A stretch of 64,000 nt of DNA. Source: Primulina eburnea. Taxonomy: Eukaryota; Streptophyta; Magnoliopsida; Lamiales; Gesneriaceae. How positions within the stretch are numbered: the stretch's first letter is position 1; every line of letters begins with the position of its first letter. The stretch is taken from contig NC_133101.1 in the NCBI RefSeq assembly GCF_022965805.1, positions 4,960,001 to 5,024,000 of the forward strand. Reading direction: 5' to 3'. This document shows, one piece after another, positions 10,806-22,500 of this stretch. Both the position numbers and the translations under genes were made by a program. The notes beneath the pieces were generated by a model. The model was not told the DNA's origin and made no database searches. It was given only the letters and a program-made list of their open reading frames with translations.

Positions 10806-11831
10806 TTACATCCCAGGCTGATCCTGGTTCAGCGCAAAAACCTGACCTTGGGCACGAGGTCGAAGATTCGAACTACCCACTGCCTGACCCTGTCTCCTCT
10901 GCTGAACAGTCGTCTGGGATCCAGAACCGGATCCTGCTCCACCTCGCAACTGAGGACAATTCTTCTTAATATGCCCCATCTCTCCGCACAGATAACAAGC
11001 TCCTGCGGCTACTCGGCATTGCTCCGATGGATGGTTCTTCCCACAATGCACACAAGCATCCTTCTTCTCACCAAAGCGAACATCACCGCTAGACCTTGAT
11101 CCAGATCCAGAAGAAGAAGAACCTGACTTCTTGAAAGACTGAGGTCGAGGGCTCAAAGTATGCGAAGGTCTAGAAGAAAAAATAGCCCTACCACGCTGGA
11201 GACTGATCTCTGCCTGGCGACACCGGTTCACTAACCCATCATAAGAAGTAGGATTATCACAGACAGTGACTCGATCAAAGATCTCCTGATTAAGGCCCTG
11301 GAGGAAATGATCATACTTGGCCTCAGAACTGCCACTGATATGAGGAGCGAAGGGTAACAACTCAAAGAATTTCTGCTGATACTCATCAACAGACATACTC
11401 CCCTGCTTAAGGTTCAGGAGCTCAATCGTCTTGGCCTGGCGAAGGGCTGGAGGAAAGTACAGCTGCATGAACGCTGCACGGAAATCGACCCAAGTCGCTC
11501 TACCCTGCGACTGAACTATCGGCGCAGAAGTTGATCGCCACCACCTGCGAGCACGGCCCTCGAGAAGAAAACTAAGGGTCTCCATCTTCTGCTCATCGGT
11601 GCACTGGAATGCACGGAAACAACTCTCCATGCGCTCTAACCAATCTTCCGCATCATCGGGAGTCTCACCGCCAACTAAAGGCTTAGGCCCCATCTGCATG
11701 AAACGATGCATATCAAAACGCCTAGGACCATTCCGTCGATGACGATGGTCACGATGACGTCTATGATCGTCCTGGTCACCCCATCGACCTACACTCCCCT
11801 GACTACTCCCGTCACCAAAGTGGTCAGCCAT
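10806..11831 (-). CDS. gag: Gypsy Gag polyprotein (341 aa), intact
   Basis: Capsid/nucleocapsid protein of a Ty3/gypsy element, which would assemble virus-like particles in the cytoplasm and package element RNA. Residues ~1-45 are a basic, Arg/His-rich leader. Residues ~50-200 are the retrotransposon gag domain (ETPDDAEDWLERMESCF, FLLEGRARRWW, FRAAFMQLYFPP, KQGSMSVDEYQQKF, FLQGLNQEIFDRV). A Ser/Gly-rich linker follows, then two zinc-knuckle-like segments near 260-290: a degenerate CVHCGKNHPSEQC and a canonical CYLCGEMGHIKKNC (CCHC). The frame then stops shortly after VFALNQDQPGM, where related elements continue into protease, so pol has been lost cleanly. The start 20 nt after the nearest upstream stop-rich region fits the conserved MADHFG leader. 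The product could still act in trans. Confidence 0.9.
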   Translation of the reverse strand: MADHFGDGSSQGSVGRWGDQDDHRRHRDHRHRRNGPRRFDMHRFMQMGPKPLVGGETPDDAEDWLERMESCFRAFQCTDEQKMETLSFLLEGRARRWWRSTSAPIVQSQGRATWVDFRAAFMQLYFPPALRQAKTIELLNLKQGSMSVDEYQQKFFELLPFAPHISGSSEAKYDHFLQGLNQEIFDRVTVCDNPTSYDGLVNRCRQAEISLQRGRAIFSSRPSHTLSPRPQSFKKSGSSSSGSGSRSSGDVRFGEKKDACVHCGKNHPSEQCRVAAGACYLCGEMGHIKKNCPQLRGGAGSGSGSQTTVQQRRQGQAVGSSNLRPRAQGQVFALNQDQPGM

Positions 11832-11931
11832 TGCTACAACAATAGAATGGGGAAACTAGTAAATTGGTCAACGGAAATCCCAAAACAGAAATCTATATCC
11901 CAAAATCGTATGCATGCTCTGATACCATAAA

Positions 11932-13362
11932 TGTAGTGACCCGTTCCAGAATCACCTACTAATCAAAAACTAAGCATGCAATTAACCTAATTAACAATAA
12001 TCAGAGATAACAGCGGAAAAATACCAACAAAATAATGGTTATACAACCCAATCGAAGTCTAGAATAACTCAAAATAAAAATACCCAATACCACCAAATCG
12101 AATCAAAACAATACCGATAAACTAACCAACCAGCTACTCAACGTCCTCCTCCTGCTCCTCCTGAGCTGTCCAACCTGAGGCCTGCCCCGTGGGAATGGGG
12201 TGTCCAAGAATAAACAAAACCGAGGACGTGAGCGATAAGAACGCCCAGTACAAAAGTATGAGTATACAGACCTATATGAAATGCACATGCTATGATCATG
12301 ATACCAGGGTAGTCAAGAAACAGGAGTCACAAAAGGATCTCAACAATGCTCAGTCTAGAGGCGCCAAGTGGATAGTGCCGCGCGGTCCAACCTCTGGGTC
12401 ACTGCATCCACTACAAGACAGACGTGGACCTAAAATGTCCCGGACCACCGAAGCCCTCCCGACCCGTCGGCCACTGTGTACTCTCGGTGTCCATGCGTCC
12501 ACAAGACAGGGCTGAGCGGCCCCAAGATATAGCTTATCTCGAAAGAGATACAGCTCAACAGTAAAGGCTATCGCAAAGGAGAATACGGCTCAACATGAAA
12601 TGCAACGTGCAGTAATAAACGTGACATAATAGCATGCATCATATGACATATATCAATGCACCACATAATCATGCAACACATATAAGAATGTATACTCAAC
12701 CAGGATATCTCGGATAGTACTTTCGTACCTCTATCACAGCAATCCTAATTCACTGGAACAACCAGACAACAGGTCTAATCCAAGCCTATTCATCAAGTGA
12801 AAACCATCACTAAACTTATCTACCAGACTTAACTAGATAATCCTGAGATAAATACTGATAAAATTCCAAACCTTCGTCCGTCGCTAGCCCGCTGATGCCG
12901 CTAGCTCCCAACTAGAGCACAGCTCTGCTACAAGACCAGCAGCTCCCCGCTAGTGCCCAAATCTCGGAACAAGACTAGAACCTGTCAGAAACGACTGAAA
13001 TGCTATGGAATTCTCTGAATTGGCGAGTCAAAATGAGGAAATCCGACCACTATTTATAGGCCATGTTCGGATCGTCCGAACCCTCTTCGGAACGTCCGAA
13101 CTCTTACGTGTCCATCAGCTCTTGACACCTCATGTTCGGATCCTCCGAACCTACACTTCGGATCGTCCGAACTCCCACGTGTCCAGCTGCTCTTGACACC
13201 TCATGATCGGATCCACCTAACCCACTTCGGACCTTCCGAACTCTTCGGTGCTTCCGAACCATCTTCGGTCCGTCCGGTCATGACTCGGTCAAAATTACAC
13301 ATTAAACCTTCTTAATCACCATTAATCCGTTAATTACCCAATTTGGGATTCGGGCTACTACA
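11932..13362 (-). repeat. 5' LTR (right) of gag-only gypsy element
   Basis: Same length as the left LTR and offset from it by exactly 2659 bp; matching ORFs in both copies translate identically. Adjacent to the initiator-Met tRNA primer-binding site. Confidence 0.92.
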
Positions 13363-13979
13363 GTTTGCCCAATCAGAATGTCTAAAAATAACTCAATTGA
13401 ATTATTCTGAATATCATGTAGTTGGTGATGATACAAATGAAATAGTTGATTTCTCGACCTACTCATGCAGTTGTTGTGTGTTTCAATGTGAGAAAATTTT
13501 ATGTGAACACATTAGCAGCTTGTCATCTAACAAGTTTTGGTATCTATGAGTTGTGCTCACCTTATTACCTACTCGGGTATCATTTCCTATGTGTCTCATT
13601 CAAGAGATTGGAAGATTCGTGATTATATTTCTAATTTGGAAGTGCTACCTCCTAACTTCAAGCCAAAGCGGGGGAGAATAAATAAACGAAGAAGACCATC
13701 TATTGGAGAGTGCACGATGATGAAAGAAGAAATGCAATATATGCAATGATGTTAAGACAAAATGTACTAGTAAAACCACTTGATGTACTAGAAAATAATG
13801 TTATTTTTAAGCGGATAGTTAGATGTTTTTTTTTAATGTAATTGAACATTAATGATTTAGAATGCATGAATTGAAGATATTCCATACTATTCAATGTATA
13901 AAAGGTGATATAATTCATTATTTATAATAATTTACTATATTATTGTATAATTTCATGGATGAGAATGTATAAAATTTAA

Positions 13980-16200
13980 ATAGTGAAAAATAATTTAAAT
14001 AGAGACTGAGAGCGATAGAGGAAGGTCGAATGAAGATTGCATGTTATAATAGAAAAAGTGAGCAAATTCATGTTTTGTGGACTATTTCTCTACTATAGTA
14101 TGCTTTAATGATATGATAAAATAAAATTTAAAACTAATGTAAAATAATCCAAAGAGTGAGAGAGAACGATCGATAGCGATCGAATGATGACCGATTGATA
14201 TAATATAAAAGGTGATCAAATTAATTCTTGGTAGACCATTTGCTCTATTATGTATACTATAATATTGTGAGAGTATAAAACATAAATTTGCTCACCTTTT
14301 CTATTATATCACTCAGTCATCATTCAGTCACTCTCAGTCGTTCTCAATCTCTCTTGGATTATTTTACACAATTTTTAAATTTAATACTCTCACTCATTGA
14401 AATATACTATAATAGAGTAAATAATCAATAAAACACATGAATTTGCTCACTTTTTCTATTATATGACTCCGCCGTCATTCTATCGCTCTTGGATTATTTA
14501 CACTAATTCTGAATTTTATAGTCTCAAACCTTTAAAGTAGGGCTGGGACGGGTCCCTCTCAAACCTTTAAAGTAGGGCTGGGATCGGGTAGGGACCCGTC
14601 CCGTAACCCCCTAACCCGATCCCCGTCCCGATAAGAATTGGGAATAAAAAAAGATTCTCGATCCCGTACCCGACAAATATCGGGACCCGAATGTTCGGGA
14701 TCCAGAATGTTCGGGATCGGGTCGGGAAGGGAGACAAAATCCCGATAAATATTTTTTATTTATGTCCTGAAAAGAAGGCTCTTAAATCGTGTTTAGCTTC
14801 TGATTCAGGTACTACATATCAAGAAAACACTTCTTTTTCATAGGGATTTTTCTGTTCATCTACATGTTCATGAATTCATAGGGAGCAAGAAAAGTGATCA
14901 GGCGAAGAAGAACAGAGTGAAATTCGGGAAAGATGTGATATTCAAGCAAGAAAATCGACGGTGAGTCGTACATAAATGAACATACAAAATTCAGAGAAAT
15001 TCGAAAGAGTTGCGGTAATGAAATTCAGAAAATTCCTACAAATCATGTAGCTTTGTACAGTTGGATTCTCAAGAATCGTGTACACAGAATGCAGTATTCT
15101 CACTAAATTTTCATTATTATGACCAAGAGTGAGTCATTCATTCTGTTCATTTTTTATTTTCATCATTTAATTTTATCATTATTGTTGTTAGATATGAGAA
15201 ATTAAATTTGAAGGATGTTTTAAATATTTGCACTTTTTAATAAGACCTAGAGTTTGATCAGATTTATATTTATAAAAATATATATTTTAAGTATAAAATT
15301 TAATATTTTTTTAATCAAATCAAATTAATAAGATTCATTTATGTTTTATTTTTTGACGGATAAAATCAAATCTAGCTTGTTATTATAAAATATACCTAAT
15401 ATAAATATAAAATTACTAAAACGTTTTAGTATTATGATTGTATTTGAAGTAAATTACTAAAATATACCTAAGCGAAATAATATTTTTCATATATCTTAAA
15501 AGCAAATGATAGGTGCACAAATATACATTCTATACTATTCTTGATTTTTTTTTAATTTCTTTTCGTTTTCCATTTGTTCTCTAACTACTAATATGACTAA
15601 CTAATTTAAGAATATATACATATAAGTTAATAAAATCTTAAATATATATAAAATAACCCAAATAAGTATAAATATTATGTATAGATTAAATTTAAAAAAA
15701 AATATTTTAATTCAATAAATAAAATTAAAATTTTATTTTTTTCAAATAAAATTAAATATTTAAATTTATTAATATATTCGGGTCGGGAATCCCGTCGGGT
15801 ATATTTTATATTCCCGATCCCTTTCCCGATTCTGAGCGGGTCGGGAAATTTTCGGGTCGGGCCCGGGTCGGAAGTCGGGAAGGGTCGGGAATTTTCTGAT
15901 TTTTGCCAGCTCTACTTTAAAGTATACTATAAAAGAATAAATAGTCTACAAAAACATTAATTTGATTAGTTTTTTATTATATCACGCAATCTTCATTTGG
16001 TCGTTCTTAGTCACTCTTTGGATTATTTTACACTAATTTTGAACTTTATACTCTTACACAATTAAAATATACTAAATAGAGTAAATAGTTAATAACATGA
16101 ATTTGCTCACCTTTCTATTATATCACTCAATCGTTATTCGATCGCTCTCTATCATTCTCAGTCTCTCTTTGAATTATTTTATATTATTTTTAAGTTTGTG
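13980..16200. repeat. Inverted array of ~200-bp repeats around an AT-rich centre
   Basis: A unit containing TGAATTTGCTCACC-TTTCTATTATATCACTCA, a run of TCA/CTCTC-rich sequence, then TTGGATTATTTTACACTAATTTT and TATACTATAATAGAGTAAATAGT recurs several times. Copies starting near 14285, 14440, 15955 and 16095 run forward; copies near 13990-14105 and 14135-14240 run in reverse (GAGCAAATTCATG, AATAATCCAAAGAGTGAGAGAGAACG). The array is therefore partly a large inverted repeat, resembling a foldback element or compound MULE terminal repeats. It lies directly behind the MULE C-terminal block, so it may be that element's right terminus. A hAT-type element interrupts it. Confidence 0.6.
14573..15914. 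mobile_element. hAT-type non-autonomous DNA transposon
   Basis: Begins TAGGGCTGGGATCGGG and ends ...TTTTGCCAGCTCTA, giving short imperfect terminal inverted repeats (TAGGGCTGG / TAGAGCTGG). An exact 8-bp target duplication CTTTAAAG flanks it (14565-14572 and 15915-15922), the signature of the hAT superfamily. Both subterminal zones are dense in GGGTCGGG/CCCGATCCC motifs, likely transposase-binding repeats. The AT-rich middle has no transposase ORF, so it depends on a partner element. Confidence 0.82.
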
Positions 16201-16560
16201 TACTTCAAAAAGTCACTGTAAAAATGTAAAATTGATGAATAAACCATGAAATCTAAAACACCACATTTGCATAATCTTCAATAAAACCACTACAAATCAT
16301 TTGTTTTTGTTTGTACTTGTGTACAAGATCAAAAGAGCTACAAAATATCCTAGCAACCACCATTGTTCATCATGTGCATTTACTTCTGGGTGCATGCCTT
16401 CGAAATAACATAAAAAGAGAATGACAATGGTATGTGCATTTTTTAAGTTAAAATTTAATATGTATAAATTAATGTACGAATGCAAAAATGAAGGCAAGTG
16501 TATCTGGAGTTACCTATATATAAACAATTTTTTCCCTCTACATTAATACAAAAAAAAATG
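16201..16560. other. URB1 downstream region
   Basis: AT-rich spacer between the repeat array and the URB1 stop codon. It presumably holds the URB1 3' UTR and polyadenylation signals (TTTATT-type strings on the + strand), but none is decisive. Confidence 0.4.
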
Positions 16561-19500
16561 TCATTTGGATAGAAAAATACTTCTTTCCCATTCATATACA
16601 TAGAATTTGTCCAATTGTTTCGTCGTCATAAAATAAGAGGATGAAGATTTCCTTCTTCGAAGAATTATTGAAGCAATATTGAGAAGTTTCTCACAAGCAT
16701 GAATCTCATCCAATATCTCCACTGCATTAGGCTCCAATGAATGATCTCGCCAAGGCTGGTAAAATGACCTGCCCAAAACCCAGAATGTTTCTCTTATCAA
16801 CAAAATCCAAAAAACAAATAAATAAACTCGGTTCGATTTTCGAGTAGCAAATGCCGGGATATTTAATGATACTACATTTGTCGGGAGGGGATTTGAAATG
16901 TGCAAGTATCTTACCATCTCCAGGAAGGGTTGGCTTCGACAGGACACCGAATCTTCTCACAGAGGGATGGTAAAGAAATCCCATGAGCATTCAACAACTC
17001 CGATCCTATATAATAATGGTTAAAAAGAGACATTGAGCAGTGCAATAGGCAACATGATAAGAAAATGAGTTCACTCTGACCATGATGAGAGATTCATCAA
17101 TGAGGGAGTGTAGACATCAAGAAAAATATGAAATTATCTATTATAGAAAAAAAGGTAAAAGTAATCAATCTTTGTTTCAAATGAAATCTTGCACACATAG
17201 CATAAATGACGAAAAGAAACAAGATAACAAGGAAAAATAACCCGTACCTGATGAGGAACCAGAAAGGAGTAGAAGACAAAGTGCAGCAACCGCTGACGGA
17301 AGCAAGCTGTGACTAAAGCCCACGAGCTGCAGCAGGTAAATTATTGATGTGGCTAATATATCTTTAGAGCCACACCTCACATCTTCACCAAAACTTTGTT
17401 GGTTAAATTCTAAAAATGACTGCAATGTTCGGAGGCTAGATCTCTCCAACAAAATAACAGAATTAAATTTGCTTAATTTAGCTGAAATATTTCCAAGGAT
17501 CACTGATGCAGTCAGCCAGCGCAAAAGCTTTTGCGCAAGGGAAACGTCGTCTGGCTTTTTCATGAAGACGTTTATCAAATGATATTCAGAATCTTGAGGC
17601 TGAAGCATGCCCATTGAATTAGATTGGACAGCAATTGTTGTGGACCATCGCAGCAATTTCAAAAGGTTCTTATGATCCTGCATAATTTTATTAAAATGAT
17701 TCCAAAGTTAAAATAAATAAAATACCAGAAAAAATGTCTATTAAGGCCATAATCAAGCTAGTGGTGAAAACGTCCATCTCAGGCAAGTTAAAAACGTGAT
17801 GGAACTAGCTTAAAAAAATGTAATGGTAAAAAAATAGTAACATACAAATAAATTATGCGTCCGTATTTCCCATTTCAATACCAATTCTCCTTGAGATTGG
17901 AGGGAATGTCTATAACAATAGTAAAATGTTCTGAAATAAACATCTTTTAAAGAAAAACAATCTTCCAAAAATAAACATGCATAAAATATGAAAAGATACA
18001 ACTAAAGCAACAGAACACAAACATCCACAGTTGCTTTCTTCGAAAACTGGAACTCATCCAAAAGCAAGAATTCAGAAACATCATACATGTCATACTTTTA
18101 AGGCTTGCAATTGATGCTAAGAATACAACGCATAGAATGAAACCATTTAAGAGTGCAGGAGAGATACCATCCGAAGAATATTGATTGGAGGAGCACTCAT
18201 GAGAACAGCTTCGAGAACTAGAACCGTACTCAGATTACAGCTAGTTTTGGAGCTTATATCAACGGCCTCACACAGCTGAAATAAACCAGTCTCTGACAAG
18301 GTAAAATGTGGTTGATATATCTTCCTCTTTTGCGATAATTTCAGTACAAATGTCAATAATTGCAGAATTGAGTTGCCCACAGAACTTTGTTCTGTAACGA
18401 CACCACCAATTAGAAGTTTGTACAAATGAGATGAAAGTTCTGATAGCTGCTCCAAAGCATGTGTTTGCAACCACTCAACAATTTTTCGAGGCAATGTAAT
18501 AGCATTTAACACCTAATTTGACAAGAAATGAAAATTCAAAGTGTACAGAAAAAATTCCAAAAAAAAAGCGATTGTTTTCGCGAAGAGAAAAAAAACTTTA
18601 TATAGAAAAACCCAAACATGGAATGCACGAAAAACATCAAAACCGTTCTTTTCACTATATTCTCGTTTTTCAAATCTAGGATATTATTTAAAGGATTTAT
18701 AAGTTCTGCTTTTCAGTAGAATTCTTCCGTAAAATACTCTTAAGTGCTAAAAACTCTTTTAAATGCGACCAAAAAAATTATCTATGTTCACTCGTGTTAT
18801 GGGGAAATTGCATATAATTGATAAATGCAGATTTAGCACATCATGAATAAAAACAGAAATATAAACAAAAAATTTGAATATGTTTTGGATAAAAAGTTAG
18901 AGATCGAAAAAGAGAGCTCTTGAGAAATAAAAGTGATAAAGCTTACAGTGCACGTTTGCCGCAATAATTTTTTATATCATGTTCCCTTTTCTGATAATAA
19001 TAAGAGTCCAGGGAATTTAAAGTTCACTAGGGATACAACTGATTAAGTGCTCAAAATATTATCCTAATCACACTGAAAAGATAAATAAAAGATCTCAAAA
19101 GAGATTTCATTTACAAGAGTTAGAAGACCAGACACAGAGATCTAACTTTTTAAGCTGTATTTGCAATCTAATGTAACAAGGAAATTCCATACCTCCATTA
19201 TTATAGGTAATTGCGTCGCTATAAATCTTTTTCGGTTTTCAAATTCACTCCAGCAGTGAGATGAAACAATAGATGACAGCCATAAAATTATACCGCACTG
19301 CTCGACTAAATTCCGGGCCAACTTGTGTAGTTTGACAGCCTTCCTCAATATCTGCACAATAAAAGATTAACTTGGATAAAGCTCTTCGCTGTGAGTTGTA
19401 TGCCAGAAAAAATTACAGAAACGGGCAACAAAATGAAGCCACAGTAACTTTTTCTAAACAGGTAAAACTGAAAGACTGTAAATAATCAAAAGCAGAAAAA

Positions 19501-22500
19501 TGAACAGCATATGTTTACAGAATAGAGTTGAAAAACAATTGGTAATTGATATTAAAAGGCGAGTGAATAAATTGTTTCCTTCAAAAAAATTTGAACTGCT
19601 CGAAGATGATGCTCAGAGAGGCAATCATTTTGCGCCAGTAAAAACATGGTTCAAATAATAGAGTAAAAAACCGAGATTTATGTGCTCATAGTATTACATC
19701 CAAAAATAAAACCAACATAACCTAACAACGCTAGAGATGTCTTTAGGAACATCAAAAAATATTTATGGAAAGGTCAAAAGGTGGGAAAAACTAGTCTCAT
19801 TGATTTATCTGAAGTTCCACCCACATTCATGCGTTAATTTGGATGTGAAGATCACTGAACCTAAAGCTTTACCCAGAAAATATCATTTAATAGATTATGG
19901 TTCGGTGTATGCCCTCCAACATGTAATTCCGAAATCTTTATTTTGCAAAGCTTTCCTCAAACATTCAAAGAACTCAATAAATTCATAATAAATTGTTTTT
20001 CTGGCTGCAATGGCTTACAAGCTGCCATCAAACCACCCATTATTTCTGGAAGAAGTTATAAAACACCAACTTAAATTGAGAGGTCGCACCAGAAGGAAAC
20101 AAAAGAAATGCATTTCAAGTACAATTCATGTGCTCACATATAAAGATAAATCACAGATTTAACCATGCTCACCTGGATAACAAGTTCCTGGGAATCATTA
20201 TCTGATAGAGGAGAAGAATAAAAACCAAAAATCTTCTCAAAAATGGAGTTCTGAATATATATTTGAGCATCATCTTCCACATTCAATCCCACACACAAAA
20301 GTCTAAGAATCCACACCCTGTCATTTCTGAAACTAACAGAGCTACTCCAGAAAAGATTCTCAAACAAAGGTATAGTCTGTCATGGTTAAAGCGCAAAGCA
20401 GACAAACATTAGAATATTGTTCTACAAAAGCAAATTACAATAGAACACAGAATTGTGATCTAACATACCCTCATATTTACACAAGGAGAATTCATAAGAA
20501 GCTTGCTTATGGTTGAATAATTGTCATGTGATGGGTCCAACAGCACCAAAGAAGCTTCCGCAACGAATACAGCAATTACAGATGGAATCCTCTGCCATTG
20601 CTCTTCTATCCCATTTTGCACATATAAGACTAAGAGACGAAGTAGTGCCACATGCTGCTGCTTCTTAAATTTCTGATAGGAATTGAATTCACCTTTTAAT
20701 TCTTGAGTTTTACTTGTGCTATTGAACATATCATCAATTTTTTTTATATGAATTAGCTTCATGATTGCAATATTTGTAGTAATTTAACGGAAAAGTCACC
20801 AACAGGACCAAGACATCATTTTTGTTGGGATAGAGATGGGGGACAAGACAATTTTTTTGCAAGATACGATACTGTTTAGATCTTCCAAAAAAACCTCCAG
20901 ACATCAATCATCAGGCCGAGACCTGCTCTCATTTAAGAAGTTATCGCATTATAGATCAAGCCAGCAATGAATAAAAATTCATGAACTTATTATTTATCAT
21001 TCAACAACCATGTTGATGTACCTAAAATGCTGGAACAAACAATGAAAACACGCTATTCTAGTTTTCAAAAAAATATGCTGAACTACATTAATATTACCGT
21101 CAGACAAAAACTACAAGAGAATTCAGACTTAAAGAGTAATATTAAAAATGTATTTGGCTTGATCTTTGAGTACATTGGGGAAACAGAAAACACTTCCACA
21201 GAATGCACCCATAACACAAAGAATAACATATCAAGATTCATATCTCTAAATACCTATGATAGAAGAAACTTTTAATACCTCTAATGCATCTTTGAACTTG
21301 GCAAGTGCTTCATAACCCAATTTCCTCATATTATCATCTGGTGAAGACATACTGACAAAAGTGATGGCAAGTAAGCCTAAACTGGCAAACTCAATGGACT
21401 CAATATAGCCCACTGAAAGACAATGAATGGAGAAGCGGAGGATGAAGACTGGATCATACATCTGCAGTTTATCAGCGGTCGTAGAATGCCCCTGAACAGA
21501 ATATTATTTGATATAATAAAGGTGTAGCCCACAGAAAAGCTATTTGCGTATCAAAGGGAACAAATATACTGAAGTGGTGAAGGAGATAACTTGAAATAAA
21601 GCTTAACAATTATCACAATGAGCTAGCCAGAAATGTACCTTGTTTACCACCGTAGAGTCATCCTCCTGAAACTCGAGTAAAGTTCTGCCATTGACACTCC
21701 TATCATAAGGAAAATAAAGCACAGTTTGAGCACACAACTTAGGATCGACTGGAAGATTTTCTCTGAATCGAATCTTTCGGCTTTCTTCAAGGACTTCTAC
21801 AGTTTCTGGGTTTACCATTCGTGTATCCTCATCCTTTTCCTGATCTTTTCTCACCCTTAAAGAAGCGATACCCCATAGGTAATCCATCTGAGCAATGGTG
21901 CCAGCACATGACTGATTATTTGACTCAATTTCTAAAATTAGACTATATATTTCCACATCAACATCATTACATGTTGCCCCATATGAAGACAAAAGCAAAT
22001 AAATCAATTCCTTAGACTGTACACCAATTGCTTCTCCACAGTTAACTCTGCCGTGTTGTACATTAATATTAAAAAGTACCCTGATCAATTTGACAAGTTC
22101 TAGCTGATGTAAACACCGTTGAGATGTTAACATATTATTCTTGCAATCTTGGGGATCTAGTCCAGAGCCAAAAAAAGTTAATGATTTTAAAATGCTCATC
22201 ATAGGAGTAAAAGCCAAGCCTAACTGAGTGGAATTACGTGATTTGTAGGATGGATTAATCAACTTTGCAAATTGCGAATGAGCAAGCAACAGCTGCATGA
22301 AGGAATCAGATGAAAATTTTCCCCGAGTTAAAGTAGTAAGAACAATTCGGACATTCTTCACTGTTGTAGGATCCTCAAACCTATAAAGAAGAAATGACTT
22401 TAGAAGCTGTTCAATGAAGGGAAGAGAACTCAACTGGATTAGATGATTATGCCACTCTGCTGTCAAGTTCAAGATATTACTCATTATAAAGTTCTCCAAA

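Larger units (their letters stand above)
9273..13362 (-). mobile_element. Gag-only non-autonomous Ty3/gypsy element with apparently identical LTRs
   Basis: A 4090-bp element. The LTRs are 9273-10703 and 11932-13362 (both exactly 1431 bp; every stretch compared by eye agrees). The target duplication GTTTG is exact (9268-9272 and 13363-13367). Read on the minus strand, the primer-binding site TGGTATCAGAGCA lies just inside the right LTR (about 11914-11926) and the polypurine tract AGGGGGGAGAA just inside the left LTR (10704-10714). The 1228-bp interior holds a single intact gag ORF and no protease, reverse transcriptase, RNase H or integrase. LTR identity implies very recent insertion, so this defective element must have been mobilised in trans. 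It sits inside the MULE relic. Confidence 0.93.
4021..13749 (+). pseudogene. MULE (Mutator-like) transposase relic, split by two gypsy insertions
   Basis: Three exon-like blocks of one Mutator-like transposase remain in the same order and orientation. Block 1 (4021-4436) encodes the zone with YYKAWKVKEITLNHLRGDPEESYR, typical of the N-terminal half of plant MULE transposases. Block 2 (8903-9272) encodes RRDIMTTKWAESINSRL, matching the conserved MTTN-AES-N motif after the catalytic core. Block 3 (13368-13749) carries a SWIM-type zinc finger (C-x-C...C-x-H: CSCCVFQCEKILCEH) and a basic tail. The blocks are separated by a 4.46-kb and a 4.09-kb LTR element inserted with exact 5-bp duplications. 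Stops and frameshifts occur in blocks 1 and 2, and much of the DDE core appears missing. A FAR1-type domesticated gene is less likely given the decay. Confidence 0.75.
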
